Assembly (NCBI GenBank): GCA_937924525.1
Contig: CALDSU010000001.1
Span: 310,001 to 374,000 of the forward strand
Direction of reading: 5' to 3'
DNA length: 64,000 nt
From: an uncultured Bryobacteraceae bacterium
GTDB taxonomy: Bacteria; Acidobacteriota; Terriglobia; Bryobacterales; Bryobacteraceae
Of this stretch, positions 1 through 9,582 are shown one piece after another (the first letter of the stretch is position 1; the number at the start of each line of letters is the position of its first letter). A program made the translations under genes and the position numbers. Under the pieces are notes generated by a model. That model did no database searches, was not told where the DNA came from, and saw nothing but the letters and a program-made list of their open reading frames with translations.

Positions 1-143
1 AGAAGTCTCCACCCTGAGTCTACGCCCGCGGAGATCGGAAGGCGATGCGGAGCCGGTTGAAAAACGCCGGGACCGGCAACCTGACCCACCCGGGTTGTCG
101 GGCGCGCCTCGGAGCAGTCCCGGTTTTTCCCCAAGCGCTTCGC
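1..143. other. Left-edge intergenic segment
   Basis: Nothing I can support is visible here. The segment lies 3' of the lactonase gene that ends at 144. It has no convincing terminator hairpin, RNA gene or start of a gene. Confidence 0.4.
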
Positions 144-1211
<1,068 letters not shown>

Positions 1212-1225
1212 GGCTTCGGAGCCTC

Positions 1226-1231
1226 AGTATA
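1226..1231 (-). promoter_or_regulatory. Candidate -10 box for the lactonase gene
   Basis: Reads TATACT on the minus strand, with its inner edge 14 nt upstream of the ATG at 1211. The predicted leader would be only about 8 nt. No good -35 is seen, so this is a box-only call. Confidence 0.35.
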
Positions 1232-1307
1232 CCCCAGCGGCTCGCGTGGCGCCGGCGGGCGCCGCGGTCAGGCAGCCGCCCCCGCCGTGCAGGAGGCGTA
1301 GTGCGCT

Positions 1308-2972
1308 TCAGGCGCCCTCTTCGCGGATTCCTTCGCCCTCGACGCACAGGTAACGCCGCCCGGTGCGGAGGTTCTTGTATTCCTCCTCGCGTCCGCTCGG
1401 CCAGAGGATCACGGCGCGCTCGATCTGGTCGCGCCGGCCGACGCCGAAGGTCACCGGCAGTTCCGACTGCGACAGGTAACTGGACCCGCTGCGCACCAGG
1501 CGGGAGAAGCGTTCGCCCCCGGCGTACAGGCGGACCGTGGCGCCGATGGCGTCGCGGTTCGAGCGGGTGCCCCGCAACCGGAAACGGATGCCGCGGTTCC
1601 CGTTCCGCAGATCGTTGCGATAGAGGTAGGCGGGGCCGTGATTGGTGGTGATCAGCACGTCCAGGTCGCCGTCGTTGTCGATGTCGGCGAACGCCGCGCC
1701 GCGGGCGACCTTGGGGCTGGCGAACCCGTCGCCGACTTCCGCCGCCACGTCGCGGAAGGAGCCACCGCCCGCGTTCAGGAACAGATGAGGCGGCTGGGCG
1801 TAGCGGATGTCCTCCCGCAGGCGGTCGACGCCTTCGTCAATGTGTCCGTTGACCACCAGCAGGTCCAGCCGTCCGTCCAGGTCCGCGTCGAAGAAGAAAC
1901 ACCCGAAGCCCAGGCTGCGCCGCGTTGACAGGCCCAGTTCGGTGCGCGCCGCCCAGTCCACGTAGATGCCGTTGCCGATGTTGTGATACAGGCCCAGCAT
2001 CTCGTTCGCGAAGTTGGTCACCGCCAGGCTAGGCAGCCCGCTGTTGTCCAGATCGGCGGCGTCGACGCCCATGCCCGCGCGCGCCTTGCCGTCCTCGCTG
2101 AAGGCCACGCCCGCCCGGACGCCGATCTCCTCGAAGCGGCCCCGGCCGGTGTTCCGGTAGAGCTTGTTAGGCTGCGTATCGTTTGCGACAAACAGGTCCG
2201 GCCATCCGTCCAAGTCGTAGTCGAACATCGTCACGCCAAGCGACTTGGAACTGGAGTCGAACAGCCCCGCCTGCGCCGTGACCTCCTCGAAAGTCCCGTC
2301 GCCGCGGTTGCGGAACAGCCAGCAGGTGGCCCCCCGGTAGGCCTCCGGAGTGCAATAGGACTTCGTTTTGCCGTCCAGCGAGCAGCGCACGTCCAGGGCG
2401 GGCGACCACTTCACGTAGTTGCACACGAACAGATCCAGCAGTCCGTCGCGGTCATAGTCGAACCAGAGCGCCGAACTGCTGAAGCCCTCCCGGTTGCCCA
2501 ACCCGGCGGCGGCGGTGACTTCGCGGAAGCCTCCCCGGCCGCTGTTGCGGAACAGCCGGTTCTGGCCGACACAGGAAAAAAAGATATCGGGAAAGCCGTC
2601 GTTGTTGTAATCGCCCACGGCGACGCCGAGGCCGTACATCTCCACGTCCAGTCCCGCCTCGCGCGTAACGTCGGTAAAGGTGCCGTCGTGATTGTTCCGG
2701 TACAGCCGCGGCGTCGATCGGTTGCGGGCCCGCCCCGGCCAGTCCATGCCATTGACCAGCAGAATGTCCTGCCAGCCGTCGCCGTCGTAATCGAGGAAAG
2801 CGCAGCCGGGGCCGAGCGTCTCCGGCAGGTATTTCTGGCCAAATGCGCCCGAGTTGTGGTGGAAGCGGATGCCGGCGCGGGTGGTGACGTCCGTGAAGCG
2901 GAAGCCCGGCCCGGGAGTATTCCCCCGCAGCAGCGCCGGCGCGGCGCCCAGCAGAAAATCCCGGCGTCTCAC
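1308..2972 (-). CDS. CRTAC1 family protein (FG-GAP/VCBS propeller with ASPIC/UnbV C-terminus)
   Basis: About 554 residues from a GTG at 2972 that overlaps the TGA of the response regulator (GTGA, 4 nt), so translation is probably coupled. An RRRDFLLGAAPALL signal suggests export, possibly by Tat. The body holds repeated calcium-loop motifs such as DYDGDGWQD, DYNNDGFPD, DYDRDGLLD, DYDLDGWPD and DNDGDLD, typical of FG-GAP/VCBS propellers. The C-terminus matches the ASPIC/UnbV domain (SNRDAIGATVRL, RSGSSYLSQSE, LWPSGREEEY). Members are secreted or surface proteins of unknown biochemical role. Cotranscription with a two-component system is unusual and hints at a sensing or signalled function. The frame is open far upstream, but that part overlaps the regulator and is rejected. 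Confidence 0.88.
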   Translation of the reverse strand: MRRRDFLLGAAPALLRGNTPGPGFRFTDVTTRAGIRFHHNSGAFGQKYLPETLGPGCAFLDYDGDGWQDILLVNGMDWPGRARNRSTPRLYRNNHDGTFTDVTREAGLDVEMYGLGVAVGDYNNDGFPDIFFSCVGQNRLFRNSGRGGFREVTAAAGLGNREGFSSSALWFDYDRDGLLDLFVCNYVKWSPALDVRCSLDGKTKSYCTPEAYRGATCWLFRNRGDGTFEEVTAQAGLFDSSSKSLGVTMFDYDLDGWPDLFVANDTQPNKLYRNTGRGRFEEIGVRAGVAFSEDGKARAGMGVDAADLDNSGLPSLAVTNFANEMLGLYHNIGNGIYVDWAARTELGLSTRRSLGFGCFFFDADLDGRLDLLVVNGHIDEGVDRLREDIRYAQPPHLFLNAGGGSFRDVAAEVGDGFASPKVARGAAFADIDNDGDLDVLITTNHGPAYLYRNDLRNGNRGIRFRLRGTRSNRDAIGATVRLYAGGERFSRLVRSGSSYLSQSELPVTFGVGRRDQIERAVILWPSGREEEYKNLRTGRRYLCVEGEGIREEGA

Positions 2973-3589
2973 GTTACCGTAACCAGGCCCTTGCGGATTG
3001 CGTACACCACCAGTTCGGCGGTCCGGTGCAGATTCAACGCCTCCATCAGGTTGGCCCGGTGGACCGCGACGGTGTTCACGCTCACGTTCAGGATCGCCGC
3101 AATCTCTTTGTTGCTCTTGCCCTGCGCGATCAGTTGCAGCACCTGTTTTTCGCGGGTGGTAAGCACCTCGAAACCGTCTTCGTCGGCGGCGTGATCCGCC
3201 AGGCCGGGGCTCTTGTAAATCCGTCCGGCCGCCACGGCCTTCACGGCGGCGGTCAGGTCCACCTCGATGGCGTTTTTCAGCAGGTAGCCGCGCGCGCCGG
3301 CGTCGAAGGCGTTCTTCACGTAGCTGTCCTGCGCGTGCATGCTCAACACGAGGATCGCGGTCTTCGGCAGACGCCGGCGGATTTCCCGCGTAGCCTGGAT
3401 GCCGTCCACTTCCGGCATCGCCAGGTCCATCACCACGACATTGGGCAGGTGCTGTTCGGCCATCTGGATGGCCTGCATGCCGTTGTCCGCCTCGCCGACC
3501 ACGCGGATATCGGCGTCGTCCTCGAGAATGCGGCGGAAGCCCCGCCGGACCAAATGGTGATCGTCGGCCAGCAGAACCGTGATGGGCAT
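2969..3589 (-). CDS. NarL/FixJ-type response regulator
   Basis: A 206-residue regulator with an N-terminal receiver (residues 1-120) and a C-terminal LuxR-type helix-turn-helix (about 143-195). The receiver has the acidic pair DD (9-10), the phosphoacceptor D55 in VVVMDLAMPEVDG, and the conserved lysine K105 in GYLLKNA. The output domain reads LTTREKQVLQLIAQGKSNKEIA then VSVNTVAVHRANLM, a classic GerE-type DNA-binding helix pair. Its ATG follows directly on the stop codon of the kinase gene, and its own stop overlaps the start of the CRTAC1 gene. It is therefore the middle gene of a three-gene unit and presumably the cognate partner of the kinase. Confidence 0.95.
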   Translation of the reverse strand: MPITVLLADDHHLVRRGFRRILEDDADIRVVGEADNGMQAIQMAEQHLPNVVVMDLAMPEVDGIQATREIRRRLPKTAILVLSMHAQDSYVKNAFDAGARGYLLKNAIEVDLTAAVKAVAAGRIYKSPGLADHAADEDGFEVLTTREKQVLQLIAQGKSNKEIAAILNVSVNTVAVHRANLMEALNLHRTAELVVYAIRKGLVTVT

Positions 3590-4930
3590 CTATTCCGCGG
3601 GCGCGGTGGCGAGCGGAATCTCGAGCACCACGCGCGTCCCTCCTCCCTGCGGACGCTCCCAGCTCAGGCGTCCCTGCAAAATATCGGCGCGCTCCTTCAT
3701 CGCCACTAATCCCAGTCCGCCTCCGGTGCGGGCGCCGTTCCCCGGCAGCCCCGCGCCGTGATCCTCCACCTCCACGCGCAGCAGTCCGCCGGCGCAACCC
3801 ATCCGAACCACCGCGTCCCCGGTTCGCGCGTGCCGGGCGACGTTGGTCAAAGCCTCCTGGACGATCCGGTAAATGTGGATCGCCGCCTGTCGGTCGATTT
3901 CCGGGCAGGCGCCCCGGCTCTCATATCGTATGACGATCCCGGACTGTCTGGCGAACTGTTGCGTATACCACTCGAGCGTCTGGCCAAGCCCGTAGTCATC
4001 GAGCACGGAGGGATGCAGCGCCTGGGAGAGGCCGCGCGTCGTCTCCAGGGCGGCTTGCACAATCTCGCGCACCTCGCCTACCTCGCGCCGGAACAGGGAG
4101 TCTTCCGGGAGACCCTTCTGCTCGGCGCGCCGCAGCAGCGCGCCGACGGCGGTGAGGATCTGCCCGAACTCGTCGTGCAATTCGCGCGAGACCGAGTGGA
4201 GAATCTCCTCCTGGACGCTAATGAGCTTGCGCGCCAGCACCCGGCGCTGGTCGGAAAGTTCGGCGACCTGTCTGAAGATCCGCCGGTTGACCAGGATCAG
4301 ATACGAACTGGTGGCGGTGATGAGCGCGACAATCGCCGCCAGGGACCAGTAGGTATTGCGTTCGGCGGCGGTGTAGATCTCCTGCATCATGCGCGCGGCG
4401 CGCCGTTCGCCCTCGTTGTTGAGGAGCAGCAGTTGCGCCACCTGGGAGGTTAGGGAAGCCTGCTGCGATTCGAGCGAAGCGCGGATCATCCGGCGCGCCG
4501 CCGCATCTTGGCCCTGGTTGGCCAGGGCGAACATCTCGTCCACCGAACGCCAGAACTGGGCCAGCGACTGCTCCAGTTGCGCCTGGATTTCGGGCTGCTG
4601 GCTGGCGACGCCGAGCTTCCGTTCCAGGCGCAGGGCGTCCTCCAGGTCCAGCCTGAGGCGGTCGAACTGGGCCCGCCACGCGGAGAGCGGATAGGGTTCG
4701 GCGCCCTCCACCATGTCGCGCAACGCCAGGGCGAGCGAGTGGAGGTTGTTTTGAATCCGCAGCAGTTGGAGGGAGTTCCGCCGGTTGCGGTCGAGCACGT
4801 TGTCCTGGAGCGACCGTAGCCCTTCAATCTGGGCCAGAGCGTACCACGCCGAGCCCGCGACGGCGGCCAGCGTGATGGCCAGCCCAATCAGCAAATTGCG
4901 CGTCGGTGACGAGCGGGCCATGGCCTTCAT
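3590..4930 (-). CDS. Membrane sensor histidine kinase (HisKA_3, NarX/DegS type)
   Basis: 446 residues from the ATG at 4930, or 443 from the ATG at 4921. A first membrane segment (about 12-33) and a second (about 195-216) enclose a helical periplasmic sensor of roughly 160 residues rich in Gln, Leu and Arg, likely a four-helix bundle. A cytoplasmic linker leads to the dimerisation and phosphoacceptor helix with SRELHDEFG (H252). The ATPase domain has the N box IVQEALTNVARHA (N363), D390 in VEDHGAGLPG and the G-rich GGGLGL. This pairs with the NarL-type regulator immediately downstream. A frame extension to 5143 overlaps divergent sthA and is not believed. The sensed ligand is unknown. Confidence 0.93.
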   Translation of the reverse strand: MKAMARSSPTRNLLIGLAITLAAVAGSAWYALAQIEGLRSLQDNVLDRNRRNSLQLLRIQNNLHSLALALRDMVEGAEPYPLSAWRAQFDRLRLDLEDALRLERKLGVASQQPEIQAQLEQSLAQFWRSVDEMFALANQGQDAAARRMIRASLESQQASLTSQVAQLLLLNNEGERRAARMMQEIYTAAERNTYWSLAAIVALITATSSYLILVNRRIFRQVAELSDQRRVLARKLISVQEEILHSVSRELHDEFGQILTAVGALLRRAEQKGLPEDSLFRREVGEVREIVQAALETTRGLSQALHPSVLDDYGLGQTLEWYTQQFARQSGIVIRYESRGACPEIDRQAAIHIYRIVQEALTNVARHARTGDAVVRMGCAGGLLRVEVEDHGAGLPGNGARTGGGLGLVAMKERADILQGRLSWERPQGGGTRVVLEIPLATAPAE

Positions 4931-4991
4931 CGTATAACGCGCGCCCGCCCGTTCATGGTCCGCGGGTGGGTACCTTACAATGAAGGGGCGC

Positions 4992-6380
4992 ATGCGGACG
5001 TACGACGTACTGGTCATCGGGTCCGGCCCTGCGGGCCAGCGGGCGGCCATTCGCGCCGCCAAGGCCGGCAAACGCGTGGGGTTGATTGAGAAGCGCGAAG
5101 TGCTCGGCGGCGTGTGCGTCAACACCGGCACCATCCCGTCCAAGACGATGCGGGAAGCCGTGCTGCACCTGTCCGGCTACAACTACCAGAGCATCTACGG
5201 GATGAGCTACCGCGTGAAGGAAAAGATCACCATGGCGGATCTTTCCTTCCGCGTGCAGCACGTAATCCGGACGGAAATCGACGTGACCAACGCGCAGCTT
5301 TCCCGCAATGGCGTGGATGTGATCACCGGCACCGCGGCGTTCCTGGATCCGCACCGGCTCGAGGTGGCCAGTTCGGGAGGCCGCAAGCAATACGAGGCGG
5401 ACATCATCATCATCGCCTCCGGCACCAAGCCCGCCGTTTCGCCGAAGGTGCCGATCAACGACCGGAACATCATCAACAGCGACCAGGTGCTGGATCTGCC
5501 GGCGATTCCCAAAACCATGCTAGTCGTAGGCGGCGGCGTGATCGGGGTGGAATACACCTGTATGTTCGCGACGCTGGGCGTCCGCGTTATCCTGATTGAG
5601 CGGCGGCCGCGCCTGCTCGAGTTCGCCGATGCGGAGATGGTCGAAGCGTTGTCCTACCACCTGCGCGACAACCGCGTCACGATGCGGCTGAACGAAGAGG
5701 TGGTGTCGGTGGAAGAGACCGCGGACGGCGCCGTGGTGGCGAATCTCCAGAGCCGCAAACGGATTTCGGGCGACGTCCTGCTGTACGCCGTGGGCCGTCA
5801 GGGTAACGTCGAAGAACTCAACCTCCCGGCGGCCGGCATCGAGGCGGACGCTCGCGGGCGCATCGCGGTGGACGCCGAGTATCGCACCAAAGTCCCGCAT
5901 ATCTTCGCGGTGGGCGATGTGATCGGGTTTCCCAGCCTGGCGTCGGTGTCGATGGAGCAGGGGCGGATGGCGGCGGGTTACGCGCTCGGGCTGCCGGGCG
6001 TCTCCAACCCGGCGCTGTTTCCGTACGGGATTTATACGATTCCCGAGATCTCCTTCATCGGCAAGACGGAGGAGCAACTGACCGACGAGGACGTACCCTA
6101 CGAAGTAGGCGTCGCCTACTACCGGGAAATCGCGCGCGGCCAGATCCGGGGCGATACCACAGGACGCCTGAAGCTGATTTTTCACCGCGAGACCAAGGAA
6201 ATCCTCGGCGTCCACATTATTGGCGAAGGGGCGTCGGAACTGCTGCACATCGGCCAGGCCGTCATGACGCTGGGCGGCACGGTAGAGTATTTTATCGACG
6301 CGGTGTTTAACTATCCGACCTTGGCGGAGTGCTACAAGGCCGCGGCTTTTAATGGTTTGAACCGCCTCAGCCGGTTATAA
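4992..6380 (+). CDS. sthA: Soluble pyridine nucleotide transhydrogenase
   Basis: 462 residues from MRTYDV (an ATG 12 nt upstream at 4980 is possible but falls inside a TACAAT box). It is a class I flavoprotein disulfide-reductase fold: FAD motif GSGPAG (11-15 region), NAD(P) motif VVGGGVIGVEYT in the middle, and the second FAD motif IFAVGDVIG. The redox motif of dihydrolipoamide dehydrogenase (C-x4-C) is here C42-VNTG-T47: the second cysteine is Thr. Together with GTIPSK this is the signature of Si-specific NAD(P)+ transhydrogenase, which moves reducing equivalents between NADPH and NADH. The C-terminal dimerisation domain is complete. It is transcribed divergently from the kinase operon and is followed after 49 nt by a ROK gene. 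Confidence 0.9.
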   Translation: MRTYDVLVIGSGPAGQRAAIRAAKAGKRVGLIEKREVLGGVCVNTGTIPSKTMREAVLHLSGYNYQSIYGMSYRVKEKITMADLSFRVQHVIRTEIDVTNAQLSRNGVDVITGTAAFLDPHRLEVASSGGRKQYEADIIIIASGTKPAVSPKVPINDRNIINSDQVLDLPAIPKTMLVVGGGVIGVEYTCMFATLGVRVILIERRPRLLEFADAEMVEALSYHLRDNRVTMRLNEEVVSVEETADGAVVANLQSRKRISGDVLLYAVGRQGNVEELNLPAAGIEADARGRIAVDAEYRTKVPHIFAVGDVIGFPSLASVSMEQGRMAAGYALGLPGVSNPALFPYGIYTIPEISFIGKTEEQLTDEDVPYEVGVAYYREIARGQIRGDTTGRLKLIFHRETKEILGVHIIGEGASELLHIGQAVMTLGGTVEYFIDAVFNYPTLAECYKAAAFNGLNRLSRL

Positions 6381-6429
6381 CCGCCGGGCGCACCGCCTGC
6401 GAGAGCTGCATTCGGGGAGGGAGGAGCGT

Positions 6430-7356
6430 ATGCGGCACTTCCTGGGAGTCTTGGTCGCGGAACGCATCGCGGCCGGCGTGGTCGCGGGACATCGGCTGAC
6501 GGGTCCGGTGAACGCCTGCCCGGTGGAGGGAGACGGCGGCGGCCGTCTGGACTTGGCGCCTGCCGGCGAAATCTTGCGGGCCATCCGCCAGGGGGTGGAG
6601 ATGGTGGCGCGCGGACGCGCGATTTCGGCCATTGGGGTCGCCGTCCCGGGTATCGTCCTGGACGGAGTGATCCTGGAAGCTCCCCGTCTTCCCCAGTTGA
6701 AAGGCGTGGCTCTGCGCGACCGCTTGCGCGAAGCGTGCGGCTGCCCGGATGTCTGGGTGCTGAATGATTCCCACGCGCTGGCGGCGGGAGTAGCGGCTTC
6801 CCGCGGGGAAGTGGACCGCGTGGTCCGCGTTTGGAATCTTGGCGACACCGTGGGCTACGGCCGCCATCCGCAGTTGGGCGGCCTGTGGGAAGGCGGCCAC
6901 TGCACCGTCACGCTCGATCCCGCGGAACGCTTCTGCGGGTGCGGCGGCGTCGGGCACCTGGAAGGCATCCTGGGCGGGCACGCGATGCGTCTCCGTTTCC
7001 TCGACCTCGAACCGGAGGAGGTATTCGCGCTGGCTGCGCACGGAGATGAGCGCTGCCGGGCGTTCGCGCGTCTTTGGCACCGCGCCCTGGCCGCCGCCAC
7101 CGGGAGCAGCATTCACCTGGATGGACCCGGCAAGTTCTACATCACCGGCCCGATGGCGCGCTTTGTCGACAGCAGGGTGCTAAACGATTACCTGGAGGAA
7201 ACCGTCCAGATGAGCCCCCTGCGAGGCAGTTACGTCGAGGTCGCCGCGGCGGACGCCGAGATCGCCGTACTGGGCGCCGCCATCGCCGCGGGCCGCGCGG
7301 CGGGGAGCGGGAGGGAGACGGCGCCGGCGGCCGAGCGCGTCCCCGCGGCGAAATGA
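6430..7356 (+). CDS. ROK family protein (sugar kinase-like)
   Basis: 308 residues with a strong GGAGGGAGGAG ribosome-binding stretch before the ATG. ROK features visible are VAVPGIVLDG, the catalytic-loop-like LNDSHALAAG, EGGHCTV, and a zinc-site-like segment CGCGGVGHLEG. The usual third cysteine of the ROK zinc motif (CxCGxxGCxE) is replaced by His in this copy. The usual GTGIG phosphate loop is replaced by NLGDTVGYG, and the sequence is divergent overall. It may be a kinase of an unusual sugar or a non-catalytic ROK protein. It has no N-terminal HTH, so it is not a NagC-type repressor. It is probably cotranscribed with sthA. Confidence 0.75.
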   Translation: MRHFLGVLVAERIAAGVVAGHRLTGPVNACPVEGDGGGRLDLAPAGEILRAIRQGVEMVARGRAISAIGVAVPGIVLDGVILEAPRLPQLKGVALRDRLREACGCPDVWVLNDSHALAAGVAASRGEVDRVVRVWNLGDTVGYGRHPQLGGLWEGGHCTVTLDPAERFCGCGGVGHLEGILGGHAMRLRFLDLEPEEVFALAAHGDERCRAFARLWHRALAAATGSSIHLDGPGKFYITGPMARFVDSRVLNDYLEETVQMSPLRGSYVEVAAADAEIAVLGAAIAAGRAAGSGRETAPAAERVPAAK

Positions 7357-7363
7357 TCCGCGC

Positions 7364-9553
7364 TCACGGCGCGAACTCGATCGGGAACTCTTGCTCCAGC
7401 CACCGGCCGCCGTCTTCCGCCCGCACGGTCAGGACGTGGCGTCCCGCCGCCATCGATTGGTCGGCCGAGCGATCCTCGGAGAACAGCACATACGGAGGCG
7501 CGGCGTAGCGATTCACGCGTTTGCCGTCGACCCACAGTTCGACCGTCTGCGGGCGGAATCCCTCCACCCAGACGCGCACGCGCTCCCAACGGTGGTAAGC
7601 CGGGCCCTGCGCGGGTTTGGTCAGGTAGACGCCCTTGCTGTAGCTGGTTTGGAGGCGGTCGCGCTCCTGCCTCCAGCGCCGCAGCGACGCGAGGGAGCCC
7701 GCCCGCCGCAAAGCGCGGCGATCCTCGGGCGAGCCCAGCGCGGGCGCGTCCGCCTGGTAGACGTACGCCCCATCGGCGTCCTGCTCGTAGAGATGGAGCA
7801 CGCGCTCCAACCACAGGTCCGGAAACGGCAACCCCCAGTGCAAGGCGTCCACACAAGGCAGCAGGCGCACGGCCGTGCCGCGCACGGCCTGCCGGTACTC
7901 GGCGATGTCGAAGGTCAGGTGGCGCGCCTGAATGTTGCTGGGCGCGAGGTAATCGACCAGCCGCTCCCTCACCCACGCGGCGTAGTCCATGAATTCGGCG
8001 CCAGGAACCCCGCGCGCCGGAAAGCGCGTCAGGATCGGGATACGGCGGCCTTGCGTCTCCCCGAAGCGGTCGACCAGCGCCCGCAACTCCCGGAAGAACG
8101 TGGTGACGGTGTCTTTGTCCCGAATCGAATGCGGGTAGCGGCACCAATCGACCGAGACTCCGTCCACCCCGATTTCCAGCGCCTCCTCAAACAGCGCGAG
8201 CACGTAACGCCGTACTTCCGGCACGTCGTATCGCAACGTGTTGCCGATGCGCCACTCGGGATGGTCGCGGCAGAAATCGGCCTGCAACGGCGAACCCGGA
8301 TAGCAGTTGGTCGCGCCGAGATTGGCGAAAAACCGCATCCCCAAACGCCGCGCATGGCGCGCCTGCGTAGCCAGCATGTTCGTGTACTGCTGCATCCGGC
8401 CCACATTCGACGTACGCGGGACCGCGCCGCGGACCGGGTCGCCCATCGTCTCGGCCAGCAGTTGTTCTCCGGCCCGCGATTCAAACACCAGTTTGGCCCC
8501 CGCGCGCCCGAATTGGGTGTCGAGAATGTCCACCCGCGCTTCGGCAAAGGCCAGCAGCGGCTCTACATGCTGCAAGTTGGTGGTGACCTTCTCGTAGAAC
8601 GCCCAACTGTAGGGCTCGTTGTAGCCGGCCACCAGTTTTCGTTCGCCGGTCGCGGCCGCTTCCGCCTCCAGTTGCGCAACCAGCGCCGGCGGCAGGGGCA
8701 CCAGGCGCACGTAATCGAGATGAGCGCGGAAGCCGTCTTCGTACTCGTAGACGGTGCGATAGGGCTGCTGGATCACCAGGTGCTGCCGGGTGAGGGAGTC
8801 CCACCGCCAGAACGTCTCCGCGCCGGGCCGCGACTCATGGAGCCACTGCGCGCGCTCGTCGCCCGAAAGGCGCAGTTCCACCCCGCCGAGCTTGGGAGGC
8901 AACGCGACGAACATCGCGTAGGGTCCTTGGAGGTTCAGCGGATAGGTGAGGGGCGGCAGTTCGATGCGCTTTTCTTTGACTTCGAGCGAGTCGCCGCCCA
9001 GGGGCGCGCCGGGGCCTGACTGGCCGGTGCGCAGCCACCACATCGCCGCGCCGGGCGGCGGGTCTGGCGAGACCGCGCCCTGCTGGATCACGCGTTCCCA
9101 CCGGTCCAGCATCACGACGTCGGAATTGTCGAGTTCCACCCTGGTCTCGCCGCGCCAAAGCGGACCCTCGCCAACGGCGACGCGGAAGTCGACGCAGATC
9201 CGGGCGCTGCCAAAGCGCACCGGATTCCATACCAGGGTGCGCCGCAGGCCGGCGGCGAGCCGTTCGGCCAGTTCGCCGCGAGCGATGCCGGCCTCCCATT
9301 CCGCGCGCGGGGTCAGGCGCTCCGCCGTGGCCCCCTTCCAGGCCCACACCGGCGCGGGCTGCCAGGTCTGGGTTCCGCAGGCCCGGTGCTCGGCGCGGAC
9401 CACGACGGCATCCGGAGCACCGGCGGGCACCGGATAGGAGACCCGCACGTACCGCGTCACCGGGTCCACTTCGTATTCCAGGCCGGCGGCTCCCACCACC
9501 ACCCCGTGAGCGAGCGCGCTGGCGACCGCGCATGTCCTCAGCAAGATCCTCAT
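7364..9553 (-). CDS. Secreted putative glycoside-hydrolase-like TIM-barrel protein
   Basis: About 729 residues from the ATG at 9553, with an N-terminal signal-like segment MRILLRTCAVASALAHG. The N-terminal third is beta-rich. The centre has TIM-barrel features reminiscent of hypothetical glycosyl hydrolase families (GHL10-like): GMRFFANLGATN, GVDGVSVDWCRYP, ILTRFPARG, YLAPSNIQ. The C-terminal 80 residues look like a small beta-sandwich (VEGFRPQTVELWVDG, GRHVLTVRAEDGG). A catalytic role is plausible but no catalytic pair can be assigned with confidence. It sits 29 nt downstream of a SelA-like gene on the same strand, and its 3' end converges on the ROK gene with a 7-nt gap. Confidence 0.7.
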   Translation of the reverse strand: MRILLRTCAVASALAHGVVVGAAGLEYEVDPVTRYVRVSYPVPAGAPDAVVVRAEHRACGTQTWQPAPVWAWKGATAERLTPRAEWEAGIARGELAERLAAGLRRTLVWNPVRFGSARICVDFRVAVGEGPLWRGETRVELDNSDVVMLDRWERVIQQGAVSPDPPPGAAMWWLRTGQSGPGAPLGGDSLEVKEKRIELPPLTYPLNLQGPYAMFVALPPKLGGVELRLSGDERAQWLHESRPGAETFWRWDSLTRQHLVIQQPYRTVYEYEDGFRAHLDYVRLVPLPPALVAQLEAEAAATGERKLVAGYNEPYSWAFYEKVTTNLQHVEPLLAFAEARVDILDTQFGRAGAKLVFESRAGEQLLAETMGDPVRGAVPRTSNVGRMQQYTNMLATQARHARRLGMRFFANLGATNCYPGSPLQADFCRDHPEWRIGNTLRYDVPEVRRYVLALFEEALEIGVDGVSVDWCRYPHSIRDKDTVTTFFRELRALVDRFGETQGRRIPILTRFPARGVPGAEFMDYAAWVRERLVDYLAPSNIQARHLTFDIAEYRQAVRGTAVRLLPCVDALHWGLPFPDLWLERVLHLYEQDADGAYVYQADAPALGSPEDRRALRRAGSLASLRRWRQERDRLQTSYSKGVYLTKPAQGPAYHRWERVRVWVEGFRPQTVELWVDGKRVNRYAAPPYVLFSEDRSADQSMAAGRHVLTVRAEDGGRWLEQEFPIEFAP

Positions 9554-9582
9554 CTGGATCGCTCCGCCGCGCACGCGGCATC

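Noticed and set aside
2973-3797. Upstream extension of the CRTAC1 frame
   Set aside because: Overlaps the response regulator in another frame. The GTG at 2972 gives a proper export signal.
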